A DNA stretch of 64,000 nt from Polytrichum commune (Eukaryota; Streptophyta; Polytrichopsida; Polytrichales; Polytrichaceae), in contig OX485806.1 of assembly GCA_950295325.1 (NCBI GenBank), forward strand, positions 50,589,169-50,653,168, read 5' to 3'. The notes under the pieces are model-generated. The model ran no database searches. It was not told the origin of the DNA and saw nothing but the letters and a program-made list of their open reading frames with translations. A program made the position numbers and the translations under genes. Of the stretch, positions 20,113 to 30,059 are shown piece after piece (the first letter of the stretch is position 1; every line of letters begins with the position of its first letter).

Positions 20113-20231
20113 GTTTCGGTCGATCGACCCAAAGTATTGCAAAGTGCATTCAACATTTGGAGGATTGAGAGAAATTTATTATATTTGCCATCATGAATTC
20201 AAGGTTTGGGTCGATCGACCCAAACCTTGAA
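20113..20231. repeat. two palindromes just upstream of exon 1
   Basis: 20113-20134 has one mismatch in each arm. 20204-20225 has perfect arms (AT centre) and sits in a longer perfect palindrome of 34 bp (20198-20231). They probably lie in a 5' intron, since an acceptor precedes the ATG at 20085. Confidence 0.85.
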
Positions 20232-20442
20232 CCCATGTGGCGCGTGTTCTTCATAGTTCCTCGTTAGAGAGTATGGTTGTATTTGTATAGTATATGCTTA
20301 TATCTATGAGTCCACCAATTTCAATTACTTGCAACATTAAAAATATTTTTTTGTTTGGTGACAACAAAACCAATAATTATGTTTGGAGTATTTTAATTAG
20401 GCCATCATTTGGGTTGGGTTTAGGGTTGAGGGTATTTGATTG

Positions 20443-20861
20443 ATTTGGGTCGAGCGACCCAAACACGAGGTTCTAATGATTGGGTCGCCCGACCCAAACA
20501 TTTACTTAATTTTCAAAGTCGTTTTCAAAGTTTTTTTAGATTTTACAGTGTGGTTTAGGTGGTCACCCTGCAATGTTTGGGTCGAGCGACCCAAACATGA
20601 TGAGGCTGCAAATTTAGGTAGCTCAACCCAATCATTTCAGACTGCAATGTTTGGGTCGAACGACCCAAACATTTACTTAATTTTCAAAGTTCTTTTATAT
20701 TTTACAATGTGGTTTAGTTCTTCTCCCTGTAATGTTTGGGTCGCTCGACCCAACAAGAGGCTGCAATGTTTGGGTCGAACGACCCAAACATTTAGTTCAT
20801 TTTAGGTTGGTTTTCAAATATTTATTATATTTTAATATGAGTTTGGGTCGTCTCCCCAAAC
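20443..20861. repeat. array of eight palindrome copies upstream of the gene
   Basis: Copies at 20443, 20478, 20575, 20612 (diverged), 20649, 20734, 20768 and 20841, with spacings from 35 to 97 bp. Perfect arms occur at 20575 (AG), 20649 (AA) and 20768 (AA). Flanks such as TGCAATG and CATTTACTTAATTTTCAAAG also repeat, showing duplication of longer blocks. Spacing is irregular and the orientation symmetrical, so this is not CRISPR. Confidence 0.9.
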
Positions 20862-20897
20862 TACTGTGTTTCCAGATGCATGTTTAATGCTTGGACA

Positions 20898-20927
20898 ACA
20901 TATACAATGCTTATGCATTGTATATGT
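20898..20927. repeat. perfect 13-bp inverted repeat with TTAT loop
   Basis: ACATATACAATGC, loop TTAT, then GCATTGTATATGT, 36 bp beyond the last palindrome. It could mark the outer part of the element or a terminator-like hairpin. Confidence 0.7.
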
Positions 20928-21300
20928 AACAGGAACCTAAAGGGAATGATGCAAATTGTGTGCACTGATGCAAATTGTTTACCTTGTCTTTCAAACTCTT
21001 GAAAGTTGCTCTCACAATCTGCTTCTTACAACCAGACCCAGAAACTCTGTTGTGGCACTAAAGAACAACTCTCAGAAAGACCTCAGAAACACAACGAATC
21101 TCTCAAGCACCCTAAAACTTTCTCACAAACCCCCTAATTCTTGCAAACTCAGGCCTAATTTGAAAGACCTCTACCTTTCTATCACACTCGACTGTGCTCA
21201 CTTCTACTCAACCTAAAATCACTCCATGCATGAAATTTACAAAACAAGTAAGGAGTTCAACACTATAAAACCGCTCTGAACTCACTCAAAGCTAACACTC
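20928..21300. other. no gene seen
   Basis: Mixed-composition sequence with no supported coding frame; small frames are not conserved-looking. Confidence 0.4.
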
Positions 21301-21590
21301 TGGACCAAAAAGAGAGAATAAGAAGAGGAGGACAATAACAAGAGGAATAGAATCAGAGAAGAGGAGGAGAAGCATCAGAGAGGAGGAGAGGAATGAAGGA
21401 GAAAGAAGAATGAAGGGAAGCGGCGCGACCAAGACAAAAACAAAAGGTGCGAGAGGAAGCGCTTGGCGCGGCGCTATGGAAAGCGGCGGCGGCGTTTCCA
21501 AGAGCGGCGCTTGGCGCGGAGGAAGAGAGGAAGAAAAAGAGAGAAAGAAAAAAGAGGAGGGGAGAGAAGAAGAGAGTGGAAGGGGTCACC
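21301..21590. repeat. purine-rich (GA) tract
   Basis: Long runs of AGAGGAGGA and GAAAGAAAAAAG on the plus strand, broken by a GC-rich stretch near 21420-21515. It yields open frames on both strands by composition alone, so none is called. Confidence 0.7.
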
Positions 21591-21599
21591 CTAAACCCT

Positions 21600-23500
21600 T
21601 GAATCCGGGCCATTAGATTGCGCCGGGCCCATCAACGGCTCAGAAGCCTCGCGGGCCAACACCTTGCCAGGTGTCGACACCTCCTTGGTTTAGGTGGTTG
21701 CCCGTGAGGCTTGTGGTGTTGACACCTGCCACCCTAGGGAGATTGCCTTCCTGGTTGTCCTTGCCCCTAGGTGCGGGACATAGGAGGGCCGGCGCCTCTC
21801 TTGGCCGCCCGGCCTTCTAACCCGCTATTCATTAGCGGCAATTCAATACCACTTAAAAACCTACATGGACTAAGGTATTCCACAAAATTAACACCATCGC
21901 CAACTCAAATGTTAATGGTTCAATTGAATGATCACCCGTTGGAATTGATAACATCTTAAGTTGTACCCATTATCGTTTTGGTGTTTCAATAATTTAATTT
22001 ATGGAATCATATGAGAGTGTTACAAAGTCTAAGAGGAGTAATTCATAATTATATTGCAATCCACAAAGGCAATTACACTATGCAATAATATAAATATGGT
22101 AACCATTCACATGGTTAACAGTTTGGGATTATGTATTATAATTTATATGATGGTTGTTGGTAGAGGACAATGCTCTAGTCTATAATGGATACCCTAACAA
22201 GTAGCATTAGAGTGAACATTAATATATGTACTCAGAAGTTCACATTTGAAATACATGGGAGAAACAAATGATTACAAATGTATCTACTGCAACCCCATGG
22301 AGTTCACATATCATATGAAGCCATTTAAACATTCAGTTTGATGTTTGATGATGCCTAAACCCTAAACCCTAAACAACACAAATCATAAATGGATGGCACA
22401 TAGGTCAAATGACATGGGCCTTGGTGCTTGTAGTTTCCAATACAAATGTATATTGTCATCACAACATCCTAATTCACAAACGTGAAAGATGGATGTGTGG
22501 TTTTCACGAATGAATGCACTAAAAGAAATAAATGATATTGTGCTCACAAGTAGGTGATAAAATATTAACCTATAACCTTGTAACCTGGTAAGAAGAGCAT
22601 AAGAACTAGATTATAATGGATAGGATCTTGTTCATGTTAACATGATTTGGAATAGTTAAAGATTATATATTAATTTAAGGTAGATATCATGTTGTGAATG
22701 ATATGAGGACATACCTTTTCAACTTTGCATGTTTTGCTTACACACATTGGTAGAGTTCAAGGGACTTCACGATAGGTTCAAACATCCTTGAAAGATTGAA
22801 CGTGCCAAATGTCATTTGTGGTTTATGGCTCCATTAATGACTTCCACATTGGTACTAGGTTATTGTCACACTTGGAGCCTTGAGGATGAAGCAATATTGG
22901 GTGCACACAATACAACACAACATATGTTCTTTTAATTAGCGCAAATTGAAAGTTGGCCAAATTATTCAAGTTTGTCATGGCATTAATTCTTTGTTTTCAA
23001 AATAAAAATCCTCATGTGAGAGTCTAAATAATTGCCCTAACTATTATATTTAGTGACTTTTAGTATATGAAGTTTTATAATACATGCACATCTTTTGTCA
23101 ATATATTGTTTGAAATATACCATAATGTTTGACTACAAGTAGAGTAAAACCCCTTAATAGATATAATCTTACATATTGTCATAGGGTTATTGGTATTCAG
23201 TGTATGCGTTCATATGTAGTGTATCAAAATCTTTATATCCTTTTTAGTTATATCTAGTTAATGAAAGTGTTGTAGTGTCACTACAATGAATATGATATTT
23301 ACACCAAATATGATAGCAATTGTTTGATACACTTAAAACGAACGCATACACTTCCTATTACTAACCCTATGAGAGTAAGTAACATTAAATGTAAACTCAA
23401 ACACTAAATATCCACTATGGTGATATATGGAACTTACATATAGGTATTTAGTATTAGTAAGGATGTCAAAAATAAATACAACAATGATAAAAGGAGAAAG
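21600..23500. other. AT-rich DNA without genes
   Basis: No supported coding sequence. The only notable item is the short telomere-type tract at 22354. Confidence 0.5.
22354..22374. repeat. short interstitial telomere-type repeat
   Basis: Three head-to-tail CCTAAAC units, the plant (TTTAGGG)n type on the other strand. Confidence 0.7.
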
Positions 23501-23503
23501 GAG

Positions 23504-23593
23504 ATGGCAATAGGGAAGGTGGTGGTGCATTCATGTATATCATTAATTATGAAAGAGTTGAAAAATAGTGTTGACCAAGATAGGGTGGTAATA
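23504..23593. repeat. dispersed ~90-bp repeat, copy 1
   Basis: GGCAATAGGGAAGG ... AATAGTGTTGACCAAGATAGGGTGGTAATA resembles 29224-29315 with many substitutions and small indels. The two copies flank the captured-exon region, so they may be arms of an element or independent copies. Confidence 0.5.
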
Positions 23594-23923
23594 AGTTTAA
23601 ATATATGTCAACTATTCAGTTGATGCTTGGGGCAACGAAGAGCCAAGCTAAATATGCATTGTCTATTATTGACAAAAAGCGGGAAATTGAGTCAGAAGGT
23701 TTAAATTAACGTCCAAAGGAGACCAAGCGGAAAAGGCATCCAAAGTGGATGCCCAAAGCGGAGGCGGGTAGTATAAAGGGCCCAACCCCCCCAAATGCTG
23801 GTTTTTTTTTTCATTTCCCAATCCTGAAATTGCTGCAAGCTGTCTAAGTTAAAGCTGTAATACACGGTTTGTGTACGCCTCCATTCATGAGCAGCTAATT
23901 ACAACAAGCATTTACGAGTTCAG

Positions 23924-24328
23924 TTGTCCCAAATAAGTTATATAGTGGATTGTCATGAAGGCTATATGCTTATTTTGCGTCATGGAGACGAGACATATGC
24001 GAAGCCATTGTGGGTGACAAGAGTTTTGTCCAAACCCAATTTTGTAACTTCCAGCCCTCGTTTTCGACAAATACAAGTGGAGTACTATCGACCGACAGCA
24101 AGGAATGAAGATGTGATTCGGCATTATACAAGCTGGGATACAAACCCTAACTTTTGGTGGAAGGTGGATTCTGAGCACGGTCCATCTTGGGTAGATACAA
24201 ATTCCATATTCATAGCATGGAAACCACGGAAAAACCATAGTGGATCAGTGTCCATCCCTCAAAAGTACATAACTTTTGCAAAAGACAATCTTGCTCGAAT
24301 CGCACAAGAAGCAACCCACGTTGAATGA
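23924..24328 (+). CDS. small TE-type protein, function unknown
   Basis: 134 intact codons, start MSQISYIVDCHEGYMLILRHGDE. The pattern WVTRVL, then IQVEYYRP, then FWWKVDSEHGPSWVDTNSIFIAWKPRK resembles a short, possibly BAH/chromo-like domain seen at the C-terminus of several eukaryotic transposon proteins, where a GD-x-V-LVR block is followed by W-V-A-KV. I recognise the style, not a named family. No partner gene lies nearby. It may be the last exon of a decayed transposon gene. It is the only undamaged small frame in this AT-rich region. Confidence 0.45.
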   Translation: MSQISYIVDCHEGYMLILRHGDETYAKPLWVTRVLSKPNFVTSSPRFRQIQVEYYRPTARNEDVIRHYTSWDTNPNFWWKVDSEHGPSWVDTNSIFIAWKPRKNHSGSVSIPQKYITFAKDNLARIAQEATHVE

Positions 24329-25250
24329 GAAGTTGGTAGGATTGTATTAGCATGACTATAGTTTAATACGTAATTATAGTAATATATGTGTGCTCTTCAA
24401 AATTGGGGCAAAGTTTGGGTAGAACTTACGAATGCTATATTGTTTGGGGTTGGATGAATATCCATTTACTATATTTCAAAAAAAATGTGAAGTTCATCTT
24501 ATTATTACATTTGGGACTATATTTTCGATTGAAGAAATATGCATTTATTACATGCACTTTGTATGTTGCAATGTCTATATTATATTAAGCATGCTAATAA
24601 TAGAAATCATTTTATATGTTTTTGGGGTGAAACTTATTTGGAGTGCTCTACCCAATGTGTTTTTGTTGATGAAGTTGGTGTTGAGTGCTCTACCATATGT
24701 GCTTACGTCCGCACATCATAGATTTGGGATATTAGAACATATAATATATTTGAGATTATTGATAATATAGTTTCAGGCCTCTTCAAGTTCTTTGATCCAT
24801 ATATTAATTTGAGACTAGAGAAAGTCTCAATTTAACGAATATAGTGTTCAGTATAGATGTCATAGCTAACTTGATGAGAAGGCGTGCTGAAAACTTAATT
24901 CCAGATTTTCTTACACGCTCAAATGCATCAAGCAATATAGGGTATAACCATTGTACCCATTCCGAGCGTTTCTGTCCACGACTTGAGCCAGCTTTTGTAC
25001 GAACTTGCTTTAGCCCTCATGATCGGCCCCTGCTGCAAAATATTGGTGAAGATTCGATTTCTTGCTCGCCTTCGTTGCAAAATTTGTCTCTTTGTGCCCA
25101 CCAACGAGAAGCACGTACAAGATTTGCATTTCTTTGTCCTCGAAAATGCTCCGAAAATTCGGTAATCGTGTGGACGTAGAGACCATGATGTCTATGTACT
25201 GATTCATCTTGTACCATCCATGTGATTATTCGTTTCCTTGTGGCGATAGT
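24329..25250. other. no gene seen
   Basis: Short frames near 24844-25295 lie on both strands and match nothing I know. Confidence 0.4.
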
Positions 25251-25255
25251 GGAAA

Positions 25256-26229
25256 TGTCGTAACCCTTGTTAGTCCCCTTTGACAATCTTGCCAATTTTC
25301 AATTCTAGCAAAGGTTACGAGTGCTAACCATTCGCATTCCGCCATGCTAATGGTTAGCTCCTCCTACCCCGGACCATATAGTTCATAGGAGGGGAACCAA
25401 CCCTCCTACTTTGCTTTCGGGACTCACCCCTTAATCGGTAACCCATTTCTTCGATGTGGACTTCCATCCATGGAAGTCCAATCCTATGTTGATCATCGCG
25501 TTGCCGGAGCAACACTACAACAACCCGAAGCATACTAGGCAACTATGGCCTCACAATGGGCCAAAGCCCATGGAGGCCTTGCCGTTCGGCCTCGGGTGGG
25601 TGAGGCCACACCACCTCACCCATATAAACCTCTAGGACTCTACGCGGGGCCCCTACCCCACCGTCAAGAGACCTCTTGTCTCTCTACCAAGAGTTGGGGC
25701 CAAGTAGACATTTTCCTTTAGCCGTTGGGCCTAGAAGCCCCAGCAACTTCAGACCATCATAACTTCCTTGTATGATGTCTGATGCTAACAAGCAACCAAT
25801 CCATCTTCATGTACGCTTCACGTAGATGCCGATGGACTCCTCACTTGCCCCATTCAGGCAAGTCTTAAGGAAGTTATGCCTGTTTGAACCTTGGCAGTCC
25901 CGGGAATCCCTCCCAGGCACTGCTGTACCAGGGCGCTGTCCCGGGACAGCGCCCCACTCAAATGGCCATAACTCCTAGCTCACACCTCCGATTGAGGTGA
26001 TCTTGAGCATTCTAGAATCACCACGCCATGAGCTACGCATAGCTCATGGACTTTTCCTTGTGCCTCCTAGTCTCCGTGGGTGGGAGGCGTTCCCAACGCC
26101 CGGGGCCCTCACCCACACTAGGATCACTTGGGCCCTCTCACCAACGGCGCCACAAGTCCCGGGTGTCATTCCGGGGTCCCCCTTGAGCCCATGGTGTTTC
26201 GGGCACTCCTCATGGAGAGGTGCGCGACA
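25256..26229. mobile_element. solo LTR (974 bp), family A copy 1
   Basis: Starts TGTCGTAACCC and ends GGTGCGCGACA, with the perfect 5-bp target duplication GGAAA at 25251-25255 and 26230-26234. The same family recurs at 44849-45825. No internal coding sequence remains, as after recombination between two LTRs. Confidence 0.9.
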
Positions 26230-26234
26230 GGAAA

Positions 26235-27012
26235 CCTGTTGAAGACGGCAGGGAGGAGTAGCGACAACATTGACGGTTGTCATAGCTGCAAAAATGACAA
26301 TAATCAAATAAGATTCAATATGGATCAAAAGTTACAACCATTCATGAGCTTGAATTGACATTGTTAAGTTGAAGGCAAAGATAACAAAGGTAAAATAACA
26401 AAGGCCGAACACTTTGGACCAGAATTACACTATGGACATGTAATAAATAGAAATTTATTTTGAACTCTAGATTAATATTCAACCTTACCGTAGAAACATT
26501 AAAGTACAAATACAATAAAAGAGCCGAACACTTGGTACCAAAATTCAGCCAATTGCTTGTGAATAACCTACAATCCAAAACCTACGGATGGCTTTCATGA
26601 GAAAACCAATGCAACTCCCAATGAAATCATAGCATTTGTAAATTAATCCTATAGAAACTAAATCCTTGCTATGGAACTCTGGCCAGAACCGCAATAGTTT
26701 CGATTGAACCAATTAGCCTGGCGCTCGTAACCTAGAAACCAAAACTTACCAATGGCATACATGGCAGAACCATTGCAACCACTAATCGAGTCGCAGCAGC
26801 ATTCGTATACTAAGCCCTTAAAAAAAATTCTTCCTCTGAAATGAAAAGAAACGAAACGACAATGAGCTTGCAGACTGCTGGAAGACTCCTACTGCAGATT
26901 CGTAGCACTCGATTCAAACTCAATGGCGAACGTTGTCGCAATGTCGCGTTATACATAGCAACTTAGTCAAGCACTATCTATTCAATAAATTAACTGAAAT
27001 GAAAAAACTCAC
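26235..27012. other. AT-rich DNA with possible splice-bounded fragments
   Basis: A minus-strand segment near 26745-26810 lies between a pyrimidine-rich AG and a GTAAGT. It could be a further VPS2-type exon, but the protein match is too weak to call. Confidence 0.25.
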
Positions 27013-27234
27013 ATTGTTTCCTCTTTTTGCTGTCTTCTTGATCTCTGCAACGACTTTCTTCTCCTGCACCACAAAGTTTAAAAAATCAGGTATTGGTCCT
27101 TTGCAAACCAGAAATTATGCAACCAGATCCTTGTGCAATAAAACAATAGAGCATAAAGAGTAGTTTTCAGTGGGTAGATGAATAGCAGCATCAACTTACC
27201 TCTGATTGCAACGATACAATTTCTCTCTCAATCC
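27013..27234 (-). pseudogene. captured VPS2 (CHMP2/ESCRT-III) fragment, two exons
   Basis: Exon 27200-27234 encodes GIEREIVSLQSE and exon 27013-27063 encodes EKKVVAEIKKTAKRGNN. Both have textbook borders (CAG acceptors, GTAAGT and GTGAGT donors) and compatible phase. Together they match the N-terminal helix of plant VPS2.2/VPS2.3, ESCRT-III subunits that remodel endosomal membranes. The expected start exon and the following long exons are not found nearby, so it is a gene fragment, probably carried by a transposon. The exons are too short for ORF-based detection. Confidence 0.7.
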
Positions 27235-28310
27235 CTGAACATATCCCCACCCATGCACAAAGCAATAAGGTCTCACACCACAATATTGTAGAACATTCTG
27301 ATAAGGTTGATTGAAGCAATGAGATGGAAAAAACTCATGGTGGAGAAAATCAACTCCCGATCACTATCTCCAGAAGAAGTGGTAGAATTAATCAATTTTA
27401 TGAAACAACCAGGAAGTGTGAAAGCATTTCATCTAGGTCAATATTTCTCAACTACTAATTGCAAATCAATCTTCTAGATTGGCACCTGAACTAGGACATG
27501 TCGAGTCTTGAAAGTAGGGTAAGAAGTCAATAGACTCTCCGATCCAAACCAGAATTTTTTCTCTGCGAACTGACCTTGATCTTTTCAAAATTTGCATGCT
27601 AAACACTTGCGTTTGACAATTGCTCTGATTCCATATTGTCCATTATGGCATCATCGAGTCCAAGATCTGCAGCACAGCAAGGGGCGAGTCTTCCATTACT
27701 TCTAAGATTCCTGCCAAAGAGCAGTGTGCACTACTATATGATATCGCCTGTGAAGCAAGATCTCCAAGGATGTCAAGGCACTCTGAGACTGACTGGAACT
27801 GGTTACCGAGAGTAGCCGTCAACCAGATGGTGCTACGAATTAGTAATTAACCCTTGAAAGCTTGCAAGAATAACTGTAATTGTCATACTATATCGGAGAT
27901 ATTTTATTGACTATGATAGAGCTCATGACAGTTCATATTCAAGGGTAATTGTGATTAAGCTCTAATTGATAGGAAAACTTGTAGGTGGGCAAGTAGATTC
28001 TTAAAACCGGAACAAACAGGAAAATATCTGGTTTTCCAGAAGGGGTTAAGAGACTATGAAGTTTCAAAGTTCTCATTACCTTCGCCAAGCGAACCATTTT
28101 GTGAAAATCAAACCCTAAAACCTCTATTGGAGGTGTTGGACATTCGGAGGTAGAGACACCCCTGCAATAAGGAGATACCTCGAATAAATATCTTACAAAT
28201 ATTGATGCAAATATCTCTAATAGTCCTCCATAGATATCAATTTGAGTTTTCAGGAATTTTAGTCAAAGATAAAGAGAAATCTTATCTTGTTTGCGGAAGT
28301 AGATTCTTAC
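27235..28310. other. unassigned stretch, possible further captured pieces
   Basis: A minus-strand open segment near 27640-27830 (DILGDLASQAISYSSAHC, LAGILEVMEDSPLAVLQILD) looks protein-like but is not recognised. No other support. Confidence 0.25.
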
Positions 28311-28799
28311 ATTTGTGCATCAGCAACTTGATTGTGCATGTGCGCAAGATTGGATTCTAATTCATTATTCTTCTTGCTGAGATCCTCGTACTCGTGTTTC
28401 AAGGCCTCAAACTCCTCTGTTAACCTACAAAATCAGAAAATAGGATGAAGCTTCTTACTCAACCTTTGTGAAGAAGGAAGTTCCTAACTTCCATCACAGT
28501 GAAAATGAATCTCAATATAATGGAGACATTGGGTCCCACTAGGATTGATGGAAAGAGAACAAATTGTGTCTAGGCTCCTGAAATGTTCAGTATCACCCAA
28601 GTTGGTGGGACTGCAACCGGTTGACATATTTACCTTTGGTTTTCCTGAAGAGCTTTCTGGTGTTCAGCAATCTTGGAACTGAGTGCGTTATCTTTGTCTC
28701 GCAAAGACCGTTGTGACTCCCGCATGTTCTTTCGAAGCCTATGCAGTACTGCAGCTTCGCGATCATCCAAGTCCTGTTGCATGCACGCAATTTCCACAC
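28311..28799 (-). pseudogene. coiled-coil gene fragment, two exons
   Basis: Exon 28634 to about 28799 encodes QQDLDDREAAVLHRLRKN and KDNALSSKIAEHQKALQENQ. Exon 28311-28424 encodes LTEEFEALKHEYEDLSKKN and SNLAHMHNQVADAQ. Donors (GTAAATATG, GTAAGAATC) and a TTTTGTAG acceptor frame them. Heptad-like spacing indicates a coiled coil. The parent gene is unknown. It lies on the same strand as the VPS2 pieces, 1.1 kb away, which suggests capture of several host genes by one element. Confidence 0.5.
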
Positions 28800-29223
28800 C
28801 TCTAGTGAGTACTCTGGTGGAGTAAGAGAGCGTACAGAAACGAGAGTTCACTGCAAAAATCGTCACTCGGTACGTCATTCCTATCCTCCTTAACTTCTTA
28901 CTTTCAATTCGCCTTCTTGAGAGTTACTGAAGTCATCTTTCATTCACCCAATCTCGGAGCCGTTTGCAACAGAGAACCGAAAAACAAGAGGACATGGCTT
29001 ACAACTCCGTGGAAACCTCACCGAAACAGAAGCAAGCAGCAACAAACCACTGTAAACTGATCAGCCAGGGCACCCACACAAGTCTGTCCTCACCCACATG
29101 CAAGAGATGAATTGCATGCTTTCAGTTGCGATGGCGATCCTTGAGGAAGATTGCAAGGGTTTGGGTTGAAAGGAAGATTAAGAAAGTGAGGAGGATGAGA
29201 GAGATCTTTGAAGCGTGGCAACA

Positions 29224-29315
29224 AGTGGCAACAGGGAAGGCGACGGCAGCGCATTTATGTCTAACACTAATTATCAAATAATTGAGAATTAGTGTTGAGC
29301 AAAGTAGGGTGGTAA
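29224..29315. repeat. dispersed ~90-bp repeat, copy 2
   Basis: Diverged copy of 23504-23593, again followed by GTGTTGAGCAAAGTAGGGTGGTAA. Confidence 0.5.
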
Positions 29316-29547
29316 AACACTAATTCTAATCAAACACTAAATATCATATTTAGTGTAGTTATTTAGTAAGTAGAGTAAGGGTAACCAACTAGTTATATAA
29401 TAAGTAGGCCTAACCACTGGGCCCCCCTAGCCACTAGGCCCAACACCACCCTAAATCCGGCCTCCCCAAAAAAGACATGAGGCCCACGGCCCCACCCCCC
29501 ACCCCACCGCCACCTAGGATCATTGAGGCCCTTGGATGGGCCTTGGT

Positions 29548-29555
29548 GGATCAAC
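29548..29555. repeat. 8-bp target-site duplication GGATCAAC, left
   Basis: Repeated exactly at 30052-30059, bracketing the inverted-repeat element. Confidence 0.85.
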
Positions 29556-30051
29556 CCCAGGGAGTGCACTGTTCAAGTACTGTATTTATACACGTGGGTG
29601 CACAAAAGGGGTATTATTTAAAACAAGCATGTACAAAATGTACGTACAAGAGACATATTGCTATTAAGCAAAAAGTAGATATACATGAGGCTATAGAAAA
29701 ATATATGTAAAGCACGCATTTACGCGTTTACGCGTTCAAGTCAGATCTGGACCAAGAATCATGTGTTTTTTCATCCACTAAGTAACGACTTTATAACTAA
29801 AAATCCATGATTTGATATTATACATATAATAGGGCCATATTTTTGCATTTTCAAAAATTTGTACACATGTTATATACAATTTTTGTATTTGTTTTTGGAC
29901 CCTTGTGTACGTATGGAAATGTATTTTGAAGCAATGAGATTTGTAAGTATATTGCTTGATTTTAGCAAAAATAAAATGTATACAGGGGTATTTTAATAAG
30001 GGACATGCACGCATGTGATGCTTGGTTTTAATGAATAGTGCACTCCCTGAG
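29556..30051. mobile_element. hAT-like non-autonomous element (496 bp)
   Basis: Terminal inverted repeats CCCAGGGAGTGCACTGTTCA and, at the other end, the complement of CTCAGGGAGTGCACTATTCA (2 mismatches in 20), with perfect 8-bp target duplications. Eight-base duplications and CAGGG-type ends fit the hAT superfamily. The interior is AT-rich and non-coding. Confidence 0.85.
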
Positions 30052-30059
30052 GGATCAAC

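Noticed and set aside
20443-20861. CRISPR-like array
   Set aside because: Units are full palindromes at irregular spacing, the spacers themselves repeat, no cas genes are present, and the DNA is eukaryotic.
21292-21616. ORFs on both strands
   Set aside because: Produced by a purine-rich low-complexity tract.
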